Shown: positions 36,301-43,377 of the stretch, one piece after another | Numbering within the stretch: position 1 is the stretch's first letter | Layout of the letters: the number at the start of each line of letters is the position of its first letter | Assembly: GCF_000297095.1 (NCBI RefSeq) | Contig: NZ_AEEA01000050.1 | Location: 124,001 to 188,000, forward strand | Length of the DNA stretch: 64,000 bases | Source of the DNA: Treponema primitia ZAS-1 | GTDB lineage: Bacteria > Spirochaetota > Spirochaetia > Treponematales > Breznakiellaceae | Reading direction: 5' to 3' | Made by a program: the position numbers and the translations under genes | The notes under the pieces: generated by a model | Told to the model about the DNA's origin: nothing | Databases searched by the model: none | The model's input: the letters and a program-made list of their open reading frames with translations, nothing else

Positions 36301-36468
36301 AAAAATATTCCCATCGTGGCAATGACCGCAAATGTGTTTCGCCAGGACATTGAAAGGTGCCTTGCCGCCGGTATGAACGATCATGTGGGAAAGCCCCTGG
36401 ACTTTGATGAAGTATTAGCAAAACTGCGAAAATATCTACCCCAGGGATCTTCCGGCAAAACCCCATGA
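33310..36468 (+). CDS. Hybrid sensor histidine kinase with two receiver domains
   Basis: A 1052-aa membrane kinase. Order: membrane segment ~10-35, extracytoplasmic Cache-like sensor ~36-270, second membrane segment ~277-300, HAMP ~305-360, a PAS-like stretch ~390-525, HisKA with phospho-acceptor His544 (MSHEMRTPMNAI), HATPase with DEQRLAQVITNLLSNAVKF, DSGIGI and GGTGLGLAI, then two receivers with Asp832 (FVDWKMPG) and Asp974 (MDIQMPEMDG). There is no separate response regulator or output domain in the operon, so phosphate must pass elsewhere. The start at 33310 is set by the purine-rich gggga upstream. It overlaps the next gene by ATGA. Confidence 0.92.
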   Translation: MKQEKSITTNIALTAVLVVVILTVGLVSVMVYFMNSLTDTTLIRVLQTTAKTAAESVEGNLHNMADRFFMIRSNAIFSEQFSSRRSVLDHATSGIEFVWLGLYRADGVLQEGSENSPRSISDRVLFDKIRETRNLVIDDTSVGANGLEISMGIPINETAAPLYLVGSYRYDVLGDVLNNININARGAAFIINEEGNLVAHRDLGRVFSKEHISRSLGYGQAVQDIVDLMKQGQTGSASIAGAEERIFISYAPIRGTLWSLGIEAPRIDFIAPLRVAVIVSVIFMLAAIVFFIIVYNAALRHILTTPLRLITENARDLALGKFDNTLPKEITKRTDEIGRLGSTFISMTKTIHSAIHDIRGLADTARAGFMNDRADPSSYQGDYHLIISGINSMLDIFCSHLNAMPNALALFDGERRCIYLNQTMEDILTHHHFDKNDPALLSAILVAGKETGTEFLEALAFSLFTAGTRVGDTSHAELVITDSVGDDLSYNMTLRRIGNEGTGTDAQFGCVMMILSDVTMLARARIEAEAASSAKSNFLANMSHEMRTPMNAIIGMTTLAKSSNEIERKDYCLNKIEGASIHLLGVINDVLDMSKIEANKFDLSYTDFNFEKMIQRVVNVINAKVDERHQDFNIRLDPNIPPSLIGDEQRLAQVITNLLSNAVKFTPEEGTIKLIASFIKEEQDTCTVKIEVIDSGIGISDEQKAKLFGSFQQADSSISRRFGGTGLGLAISKRIVEMMGGGIWVHSKPGEGSTFGFTFEVKRGEEIRQSLLKDGVNLTNLRILAVDDDPDIRDSFSEFLRQFSLKGDIAIGGDEALDLIEKNGPYDLYFVDWKMPGLDGIELSRRIKAGNPETSSHKSVVIMISAAEWTTIEGEAKKAGVDRFLSKPLFPSTVADIINDCLGQGNEHVGENSAMADNFKGFRLLLAEDIDINREIVMALLEPTELEIDCAENGAEAVELFKKNADSYDMIFMDIQMPEMDGYEATRRIRALDEGRAKNIPIVAMTANVFRQDIERCLAAGMNDHVGKPLDFDEVLAKLRKYLPQGSSGKTP

Positions 36469-37229
36469 AGCAGAAACAACCCTACACAATTATTCACGAA
36501 GATGATCATATTATAGCGGTAAACAAGGCTGCGGGTATTGCCGTAAGCGGAGACCGCTGGGATGAGTCCCGGGAACGGCTGGACAAGCTGCTGGGCAGTT
36601 TTTATAACGGCCCTATCTTTATTGTACACCGCCTTGACCGGGACACATCGGGGATCATCGTCTTTGCCCGGGACGAAGACACCCACCGGTACCTCTCTAA
36701 GGCCTTCGAATCCCGTGAGGTGGAGAAAATCTACTGCGCCATAGTTCACGGACGGCCTCTGTGGGCGGAAACGGACTGTGACCTTGCGCTGGCTCCGGAT
36801 GGAGACAAGCTGCACCGGACCGTTGTCGATAAACACCATGGCAAAAGATCCTTCACCCATTTCCGCCTTCTCCTTGCCGCCGGCGCCTATTCTGTTGTGG
36901 AAGCCCGCCCTGCCTCAGGCCGTACCCATCAAATCCGGGTCCATCTGGCCAGCCTGGGCCACCCCGTGGTCTGCGACCCCCTCTACGGTTCCCGCAACAG
37001 TCCTAAGCCGGTCTACCTATCGGGGTTCAAAAAAGGCTGGCGCGGCGATCCCCTGGCCGAAAAGCCCCTCCTGGACCGCCTGGGCCTTCACGCCGCCGCT
37101 CTGAGTCTTCCATACCCGCCCGGCTTGGACAACAAGCTCACCCTACAGGCGCCGCTGCCCCGGGACATGACGGCGTTGATTAAGCAGATGGAGAAAGCTG
37201 CGGGAACATTGATGTCTAACGTTATATAA
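36465..37229 (+). CDS. RluA-family rRNA/tRNA pseudouridine synthase
   Basis: A 254-aa pseudouridine synthase. The catalytic motif HRLDRDTSG contains the active Asp. The family segments VNKAAGIAVSG, YCAIVHG and ASGRTHQIRVHLASLGHPVVCD are clear. No S4 domain is present, so it is of the RluA/TruC-like size class; the exact target uridine cannot be told. It overlaps the kinase gene by 4 bp (ATGA), which places it in the same transcript although a functional link is unlikely. Confidence 0.9.
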   Translation: MKQKQPYTIIHEDDHIIAVNKAAGIAVSGDRWDESRERLDKLLGSFYNGPIFIVHRLDRDTSGIIVFARDEDTHRYLSKAFESREVEKIYCAIVHGRPLWAETDCDLALAPDGDKLHRTVVDKHHGKRSFTHFRLLLAAGAYSVVEARPASGRTHQIRVHLASLGHPVVCDPLYGSRNSPKPVYLSGFKKGWRGDPLAEKPLLDRLGLHAAALSLPYPPGLDNKLTLQAPLPRDMTALIKQMEKAAGTLMSNVI

Positions 37230-37350
37230 AAAACAAAATGGTTTTCCGTGGGGATGGAGCGTAGCGGAATCAGTTCATCGAAGTATTCGAGCAGATCATC
37301 GTAACTATTTTTAACGTAGTGCTGGCACGGCTACTGTAGTGCTGGCGCTA

Positions 37351-38490
37351 TTATCGCTGCGCCTTGGCGACATCGCAGATCCGTCTGGCCATTTTTTCCA
37401 GAGATACCTGCTCCTGCACATGACCCAGTTCAAAGGCCACCCGGGGCATACCGTAAACTACCGCCGATGTTTCATCCTGGCCCAGGGTCATTCCGCCTTC
37501 CTTGTAGATGGTACCCAACTGCTGGGCGCCGTCCCGTCCCATACCGGTCATGATCACCCCCAGGGCGTGGTTTTGATACACCAAGGCTACCGACGCGAAG
37601 AGCACATCCGCAGAAGGCCGGTGTCCGCTTACCAATGGCGCATCGGAAAGGTGGGCAACCACCCCGCCGCCGCGGCGTTCAACTTCCAGGTGCTTGTTTC
37701 CCTGGGCAATGAGGATGCGGCCGGGGAGTATGGCGTCCCCTTCTTCGGCTTCCTTTACATCCAGGGGGCAGAGCCGGTCGAGGCTCTTGGCAAATTCGTT
37801 GGTAAAGCCCTGGGGCATATGCTGAACCACCACGATGGGTACCGTAAGGTCCTTATCCAGGTTTGCAAAAACTATCCGCAGGGCATCGGGCCCGCCGGTG
37901 GAGATACCGATGGCGACAATTTCTGTCTTTGCGGGTTTGCGTACCGGAACCAGCGGCTTTGCTGCTGCTCCGGAGACACCCAGTATGGAGCTTACCGAAC
38001 CGGGCTTGGCGCTGGTCAGGGGGGTAATGGTTTTCGCGGTGAAATCAATGGCGGGAACTACCTTTCTGCCCTGGCTGCGCCGGTATTGGCCGCCATAGCC
38101 CAGGAGCATCCCCACCAGGGTATCCTTTACGGTATGGATATCTTCGGAAACCGAGCCCGAAGGTTTCTGGATAAAGTCACTGGCCCCAAGAGCGAGGGCC
38201 TCCATGGTTATCTCCGCGCCCCGGGCGGCAATGGAGGAAAGAATGACCACCGGAATGGTGATCCCCAATTTTTTCCGTTCCTTGAGGAATTCGATGCCGT
38301 TCATTTCCGGCATTTCCAGGTCCAGAACGATAATATCCGGATTAACCCGGGGTATCTTTTGCAGGGCGAAGATGCCATTCATGGCCTTTTCGGCGATGAC
38401 CAGCCCCGGTGTGGCTTCTATCATCCTGCCAATGAGGTTACGCATTAGCGCCGAATCATCAACAATTAATACTGCAACATCTTCAGCCAC
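37351..38490 (-). CDS. cheB: Chemotaxis protein-glutamate methylesterase
   Basis: A 379-aa CheB. The N-terminal receiver domain has VDDSALMR and phospho-Asp in IIVLDLEMPEMNG. The C-terminal methylesterase has the catalytic Ser in GISTGGPDAL, His in VVQHMPQGF and Asp in MTGMGRDGA. It removes methyl groups from chemoreceptors and may deamidate them. It lies 28 bp downstream of cheR in a two-gene operon. Confidence 0.95.
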   Translation of the reverse strand: MAEDVAVLIVDDSALMRNLIGRMIEATPGLVIAEKAMNGIFALQKIPRVNPDIIVLDLEMPEMNGIEFLKERKKLGITIPVVILSSIAARGAEITMEALALGASDFIQKPSGSVSEDIHTVKDTLVGMLLGYGGQYRRSQGRKVVPAIDFTAKTITPLTSAKPGSVSSILGVSGAAAKPLVPVRKPAKTEIVAIGISTGGPDALRIVFANLDKDLTVPIVVVQHMPQGFTNEFAKSLDRLCPLDVKEAEEGDAILPGRILIAQGNKHLEVERRGGGVVAHLSDAPLVSGHRPSADVLFASVALVYQNHALGVIMTGMGRDGAQQLGTIYKEGGMTLGQDETSAVVYGMPRVAFELGHVQEQVSLEKMARRICDVAKAQR

Positions 38491-38518
38491 AATCTACTCC
38501 TATAAAGAGGCGTTGTCC

Positions 38519-39340
38519 CTAGATCCATTTCCTGTACAGGGTTGCCCACTGGGTTTTTACAAATTCAAATTTGGTGTTCATCCCAAAGAGGGATTCCGAA
38601 TGGCCGATGAAGAGGAAGGCCTTGGATGCCATGGAATCCCAGAACCGGCCTACAACTCCGGCTTGGGTAACTTCGTCAAAATAGATGATCACGTTCCGGC
38701 AGAATATGATATCCAGATTACGCTGGCCCGAATCGTTTTTTAGATTGTGGTAGTCAAAGCGTATTTTAGACATGATTTCCGCCTTGACCTTATATCCCCC
38801 GGCAACTTTATCAAAGTACTTTTTCAGATAATTTTCGGGGATACCCTCTATCCGGCTGTCGGCGTAGAACCCTTCCTTACCGGTCATGAGGCATTTTAGG
38901 CTGATATCGCTGGCAACTATCTCAAATTTCCAGGGTGGGGGCAGGATTTCGGTTAAAAGCATGGCGATAGTATAGGGTTCTTCCCCGGTAGAACAGCCGG
39001 CGCTCCAGATTTTGATGGTAGTATTCCCCGTGGGCTTCTTGATATTCATCAATTCCGGGATAACATGGTGCTCCAGGGCATCAAAATGGGCTTGATTGCG
39101 GAAGAACCGGGTTAGATTGGTGGTAACCGAGTCGAGAAAACCCTTGAGCGCCTCTTTATCCTTGGAAATGGTACTGAAATAGGACGTCAGCGTTACCCCA
39201 GGGGTAGTCCTGAGCCGTTCCTTGAGTCTGCCCTCCAAGATTGAGCGGTTTGTTTTTGTAAAGTTGATACCGCTCTCATTATAAATAAGATCGCGATACC
39301 GTTCAAAATCAGCATCCGTCAAAACAATCTCATCTGCCAT
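38519..39340 (-). CDS. cheR: Chemotaxis receptor methyltransferase
   Basis: A 273-aa SAM-dependent CheR. An N-terminal helical domain (ADFERYRDLIYNESGINF) precedes the methyltransferase with IWSAGCSTGEEPYTIAM and DIIFCRNVIIYFD. It methylates receptor glutamates and opposes CheB. The start at 39340 is preferred: the longer frame begins inside a -35 box. There is no ribosome-binding sequence, and a perfect promoter ends 7 bases before the ATG, suggesting a leaderless message. Confidence 0.94.
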   Translation of the reverse strand: MADEIVLTDADFERYRDLIYNESGINFTKTNRSILEGRLKERLRTTPGVTLTSYFSTISKDKEALKGFLDSVTTNLTRFFRNQAHFDALEHHVIPELMNIKKPTGNTTIKIWSAGCSTGEEPYTIAMLLTEILPPPWKFEIVASDISLKCLMTGKEGFYADSRIEGIPENYLKKYFDKVAGGYKVKAEIMSKIRFDYHNLKNDSGQRNLDIIFCRNVIIYFDEVTQAGVVGRFWDSMASKAFLFIGHSESLFGMNTKFEFVKTQWATLYRKWI

Positions 39341-39347
39341 ATACATC

Positions 39348-39376
39348 ATAGTAAGGGTTGTATGAAATAGTGTCAA
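39348..39376 (-). promoter_or_regulatory. cheR promoter, predicted leaderless
   Basis: Minus strand TTGACA (39371-39376), 17-bp spacer, TACTAT (39348-39353), then 7 bases to the ATG. Transcription should begin at or within a base of the start codon. Confidence 0.75.
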
Positions 39377-39416
39377 TTATTCATCTAGCAATATACGCGA
39401 AAACTGCCCTTTTACG

Positions 39417-39446
39417 TTGACTAATGGATACCGCATCGGGATAATA
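39417..39446 (+). promoter_or_regulatory. pyrG promoter, predicted leaderless
   Basis: TTGACT (39417-39422), 18-bp spacer, ATAATA (39441-39446), then 7 bases to the pyrG ATG. No Shine-Dalgarno sequence is present. Confidence 0.6.
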
Positions 39447-39453
39447 CTACCAC

Positions 39454-41088
39454 ATGAATAAGTATATTTTTGTCACCGGAGGCGTGTGTTCAAGCCTTGG
39501 GAAGGGGGTTGCGGCCTCTTCCTTGGGAGCCTTGCTTGAAGGACGGGGGCTTAATGTCCGGATGATTAAGTGCGATCCCTATATCAACGTGGACGCCGGG
39601 ACCATGAGCCCCTACCAGCACGGGGAAGTCTATGTAACCGACGATGGCGGGGAGACGGACCTGGATCTGGGAAATTACGCCCGTTTTACCTCCGGGCCTC
39701 TTTCCCGGGCCAATTCCATCACCACCGGCCAGGTCTACGAGTCGGTTATCCGCAAAGAGCGGGAGGGTCGTTACCTGGGACGCTGTGTCCAGGTTATCCC
39801 CCACATTACCGACGAGATAAAGAGCCGGATTTTGGCGGTTTCCAAGAAAGATACCGATACTGATGTGGTAATCGTGGAGATAGGGGGTACCGTGGGGGAT
39901 ATCGAATCCATCCCCTTTCTGGAAGCAGCCCGGCAGCTTATTCATGAAATGGGCCGGGCCAACGCTCTTTCGGTGCATCTAACCCTGATCCCCGAGGTGG
40001 GGGAGGGGGAACTCAAGACCAAACCCACCCAGCACTCCGTAAAGGCTATGCAGGAGCAGGGAATTCAGCCGGATGTGCTGATATGCCGGGCGCCGGTATT
40101 GCTGGATGAGGCTACGCGCAGGAAGATAGCCCTTTTTACCAACGTAGAAAGCGACGCGGTATTTACTTCCTACAATGTGGACACTACAATTTATGAGGTA
40201 CCCCTGATCTTTTTCGATCAGAAGCTGGATCAGGTGGCGCTCAAGAAGCTGGGGGTGGAAAGCAGGCACGCCAACCTGAAACCCTGGTACTCTATGATGG
40301 AGCGTTTTGAAGCCCGGAGCGGAAAGGTCCGGATCGGTATTGTGGGCAAGTACATGGATCTCCACGATTCCTATAAGTCGGTGTTTGAAGCCCTGTTCCA
40401 TGCGGGCCTTGAAAGCCGGATTGAGGTGGAGCTGGTTAAGATAGACTCCTCCCGGCTGGAAGAAACCGAGGATGCCGAGGCGCTTTTGGGTTCCTCCGCG
40501 GCAGGCGGGGGCGTAGACGGCATACTGGTACCCGGGGGCTTTGGCCAGCGGGGTATCAACGGCATGGTTAAGGCCGCCGCCTGGGCCCGGACCCATAAGC
40601 TTCCCTACTTTGGTATATGCCTGGGGATGCAGATCATGGTGATAGAGTGGGCGCGGGATGTCCTGGGCTGGGAAGATGCGGATTCCACGGAATTCAACCA
40701 GGATACCAAGCATCCGGTGGTGAGCCTTTTGGAGGATCAGGTGGACGTGAAGAACTACGGCGGCACCATGCGCCTGGGAAAATGGGCCTCCGTACCGGAA
40801 CCGAATTCTAAGTTTTTTGAAGCCTACAAGGAGAAGATCGTCTCCGAACGCCACCGGCACCGCTATGAGTTTGCCAACACCTTCCGTAAGGAGATGACCG
40901 ATTCGGGACTCGCGCTTACGGGGTTTACCGAAGACAAGAGCCTGGTTGAAGCGGTGGAGTGGCCGGACCACCCCTGGGGCCTGGGCGTCCAGTTTCACCC
41001 GGAGTTTAAGTCCAAGCCCACCGCCGCCAGTCCCCTGTTCCGGGATTTTATTGCTGCGGTGAAAAAAGTAAAAGAGACTAAGGAATGA
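39454..41088 (+). CDS. pyrG: CTP synthase
   Basis: A 544-aa CTP synthase of standard length: an ATP-dependent synthetase domain (FVTGGVCSSLGKGVAASSLG, DPYINVDAGTMSP) and a class I glutamine amidotransferase domain with the nucleophile Cys in FGICLGMQ and His-Glu in QFHPEF. It makes CTP from UTP and glutamine. It has no ribosome-binding site and a promoter that ends 7 bases upstream. It is the first gene of a probable operon with lptC, lptA and lptB. Confidence 0.96.
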   Translation: MNKYIFVTGGVCSSLGKGVAASSLGALLEGRGLNVRMIKCDPYINVDAGTMSPYQHGEVYVTDDGGETDLDLGNYARFTSGPLSRANSITTGQVYESVIRKEREGRYLGRCVQVIPHITDEIKSRILAVSKKDTDTDVVIVEIGGTVGDIESIPFLEAARQLIHEMGRANALSVHLTLIPEVGEGELKTKPTQHSVKAMQEQGIQPDVLICRAPVLLDEATRRKIALFTNVESDAVFTSYNVDTTIYEVPLIFFDQKLDQVALKKLGVESRHANLKPWYSMMERFEARSGKVRIGIVGKYMDLHDSYKSVFEALFHAGLESRIEVELVKIDSSRLEETEDAEALLGSSAAGGGVDGILVPGGFGQRGINGMVKAAAWARTHKLPYFGICLGMQIMVIEWARDVLGWEDADSTEFNQDTKHPVVSLLEDQVDVKNYGGTMRLGKWASVPEPNSKFFEAYKEKIVSERHRHRYEFANTFRKEMTDSGLALTGFTEDKSLVEAVEWPDHPWGLGVQFHPEFKSKPTAASPLFRDFIAAVKKVKETKE

Positions 41089-41095
41089 CCAAGGA

Positions 41096-41839
41096 ATGAA
41101 GAATAGCCACAGAGGGAAGGACACAGAGGGAAGAAAAAGAAAAGGGGGGGAGCCGCAAACCCGTTTTTCGGTGTTCTCTTCTTATCTCTATACCCTCTGT
41201 GGTTATTCTTTCTGTATTCTTCTTCTTCTTGCCTCCTGTACCTTCGATTATGGTGACGAAGTCTCCGAAAATGAGGATCTGCCGGATATAGTCATGGGGA
41301 ATGTAGAATATGTCCGGGTTCGGGATGGGGACCCGGTGGTGCGTTTTCGGGCCCAATTAGCGGAACGATACGAAAACCGGCAGACCATGGAACTGCAAAA
41401 TTTTTCTTTCGAACAGTTTTATTCCCACGGGGATGAGGTAAATGCCACCGGTAGAGCGGGGAGTGCTTTGGTAGAACTTGAGTCGGGGAATATACAACTG
41501 GAGAATAGTATTATTATTTCTGTGAATTCCGAGGATATCACCATAGAAACAGAAAATCTTTCCTGGGAGGATGAAAAACGTATCCTCGCCGGCAGGAATG
41601 AGGATACGGTGGTGGATATCCAGCGCTCCGATGGTACGGTCTTTTCCGGCCGGGGTTTCACCGCCGATGTCCGGAGAAGAACCTGGGTATTTAACGGAGG
41701 GGTAGAGGGAATCTATATCGATACGGAAGATGACGAGGAAACCGAAGTCGAAGCCGAGGAAATATCAGAAGAACTTGAAGGGGAAGTTCCTGCGGAACTG
41801 ATGGAAGAGGGCAGCGATACTGCCGGAGAGATCCTGTGA
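41096..41839 (+). CDS. lptC: LptC-like lipoprotein
   Basis: A 247-aa protein with LptC/OstA-type repeats (VNATGRAGSALVELESGNIQ, FSGRGFTADVRR), between pyrG and lptA. LptC links the inner-membrane LptBFG exporter to periplasmic LptA. The N-terminus is odd: residues 2-38 are encoded by a palindromic repeat element, and the hydrophobic segment ending LLLLASC partly comes from its right arm. The Cys gives a lipobox. An in-frame GTG at 41171 would give a normal short signal peptide but lacks a ribosome site. The acidic C-terminal tail (EEDEEETEVEAEE type) is low-complexity. Confidence 0.75.
   Translation: MKNSHRGKDTEGRKRKGGEPQTRFSVFSSYLYTLCGYSFCILLLLASCTFDYGDEVSENEDLPDIVMGNVEYVRVRDGDPVVRFRAQLAERYENRQTMELQNFSFEQFYSHGDEVNATGRAGSALVELESGNIQLENSIIISVNSEDITIETENLSWEDEKRILAGRNEDTVVDIQRSDGTVFSGRGFTADVRRRTWVFNGGVEGIYIDTEDDEETEVEAEEISEELEGEVPAELMEEGSDTAGEIL
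41099..41210 (+). repeat. Inverted-repeat element at the 5' end of lptC
   Basis: An 18-base arm at 41099-41116 (aagaatagccacagaggg) is repeated in inverse orientation at 41193-41210 with one mismatch. A direct partial copy (acacagaggg) lies at 41121-41130. The ccacagagggacacagag style is that of dispersed intergenic repeats in many bacterial genomes. Confidence 0.7.
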
Positions 41840-42552
41840 GTATAAAATTTGCTGCCCCGGTCCTGGTTACCGCGGCGCTCATCCTTTCCGCCGGTTCCCC
41901 CGCTGGGGCCGATACCTTTTCCTTTAAGGCCGACCGTATGTCCGGGGGCCGGGCTGCGGGAAAAGAGATTACCATGCTTACGGGAAACGCCGAAGTACGA
42001 TCCGACAATCTGGTCCTCAAGGCTAACCGAATAGAGCTTCAGGGGGATGATAATCAGTTTGTTGACTGTTCCGGTGATGTTTGGGGCATGGAGGAGGAAA
42101 AGAACATCCTCTTTCAGACCGACCGCCTGCGCTACGATCGGAAACTTAAGATAGCCCGGTTGGAGGGCAATTCCACCCTGGAGGACAAGGAGAACGAGAT
42201 CGTCGCCAAGGGCCGCTTTATTGAGTATGACGACCAAAACGAGATCACGGTATTCCAAATCTCTGTACGGCTCTTTAAGGATGAACTGGTATGCCGGTCC
42301 GAATATGCGGTGTATCGCCGGCAGGCAAAATTGTTGGATCTTTCAGGATTCCCTGTGGTTTTTAAGAAAAGCGATGAATTCAGGGCCGATAGGATCCGGG
42401 TAGACCTTGATACCGACGATGTGACCATGGAAGGATCTGTTTCCGGTTCGATTAAGGAAAAAGAGAAAGAGGAAGAGGAAGAGGAAGCGAAAACCGAAGA
42501 ATCAGCGCCGGAGTTGGAGTCGGAGCCGGTACCGATACTGGTTGAGGAATAA
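41836..42552 (+). CDS. lptA: LptA/OstA-family periplasmic transport protein
   Basis: A 238-aa protein starting with GTG inside the lptC stop (GTGA). A Sec signal peptide ends near PAGADT. The OstA beta-jelly-roll repeats follow (TMLTGNAEVRSDNLVLKANR, FQTDRLRYDRKLKIARLEG). In Lpt systems LptA bridges the periplasm. The last ~40 residues are a Glu-rich tail (KEKEKEEEEEEAKTEE), an unusual addition. It overlaps lptB by one base. Confidence 0.88.
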   Translation: MSIKFAAPVLVTAALILSAGSPAGADTFSFKADRMSGGRAAGKEITMLTGNAEVRSDNLVLKANRIELQGDDNQFVDCSGDVWGMEEEKNILFQTDRLRYDRKLKIARLEGNSTLEDKENEIVAKGRFIEYDDQNEITVFQISVRLFKDELVCRSEYAVYRRQAKLLDLSGFPVVFKKSDEFRADRIRVDLDTDDVTMEGSVSGSIKEKEKEEEEEEAKTEESAPELESEPVPILVEE

Positions 42553-43298
42553 TGCTCATGGATACCCAAACGACGTATATCTTAAGCATTACGGATCTTC
42601 ATAAAAAGTTCGGCGCCAAGGAAGTGGTTCGGGGGGTCAACTTTTCCATGCATAATGGAGAAGTGGCGGGGCTGCTGGGGCCGAACGGCGCGGGAAAGAC
42701 CACCATATTTTACATGATCGTAGGCTTCTATAAGCCTACCCAGGGAACGGTATGTTTAAATGGGGATGATATCACTGAAAAACCCATGTACCGCCGGGCC
42801 CGCTTGGGAGTTGCCTACCTTCCCCAGGAAGCCTCCATCTTTCGCAAGCTCACGGTGGAGCAGAATATCCGGGCCATCCTGGAAAGCCGTAAGGATATTG
42901 ATAAGGAACAAAAGAAAGCCCGCCTGGAAGCACTGCTGGACGAGTTTGGCATTGCCCGTATCCGTACCCAGTTCGGTTATACCCTTTCCGGCGGCGAACG
43001 GCGGCGTACTGAAATCGCCCGGGCCTTGGCAACGGAGCCTAAGTTTCTGCTTCTGGACGAGCCTTTCGCGGGTATCGACCCCATAGCGGTCTACGAAATC
43101 AAGCAGATAATCCGCCGCCTGGCGGAAAAGGGCATAGGGATACTCATTACGGACCACAATGTTCGGGATACCCTGGAAATAACCACCGAGGCTTTTATCA
43201 TAGCCGACGGTACCATAGTTGCCCAGGGAGACCGGGAGGTGATTCTGGCCAACGAGATGGTACGGGAAGTCTACCTGGGCAGTGAATTCAGAATGTAA
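42552..43298 (+). CDS. lptB: LPS-export-type ABC ATPase
   Basis: A 248-aa ATPase of the LptB family: Walker A GPNGAGKTT, signature LSGGERRRTEIARAL, Walker B FLLLDEPFAGIDP and the H-loop TDHNVRDTLE, all typical of LptB. It powers extraction of a lipid or glycolipid from the inner membrane with LptF/LptG, which are not in this window. Start TAATG overlaps the lptA stop. Confidence 0.93.
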   Translation: MLMDTQTTYILSITDLHKKFGAKEVVRGVNFSMHNGEVAGLLGPNGAGKTTIFYMIVGFYKPTQGTVCLNGDDITEKPMYRRARLGVAYLPQEASIFRKLTVEQNIRAILESRKDIDKEQKKARLEALLDEFGIARIRTQFGYTLSGGERRRTEIARALATEPKFLLLDEPFAGIDPIAVYEIKQIIRRLAEKGIGILITDHNVRDTLEITTEAFIIADGTIVAQGDREVILANEMVREVYLGSEFRM

Positions 43299-43377
43299 GG
43301 CCCATCAATCTTGACAGACAGTAAAACTAAGGACACACTTAACTATTCCAATTCTGCATGTATCAAGAGAGGTTATC

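Noticed and set aside
37230..37350. Direct repeat gtagtgctggc in the gap after the pseudouridine synthase
   Set aside because: Only two short copies without structure; may be chance.
37351..38448. 369-codon plus-strand frame opposite cheB
   Set aside because: cheB matches its family along the full length; the plus frame is an antisense artefact of GC-rich codons.
39979..41124. 381-codon minus-strand frame opposite pyrG
   Set aside because: pyrG is certain on the plus strand; the reverse frame lacks recognisable domains and start signals.
43311..43346. TTGACA followed by TAACTAT before the fucose-isomerase-like gene
   Set aside because: The spacing (about 24 bp) is too long for a sigma-70 promoter; no better -10 was found.
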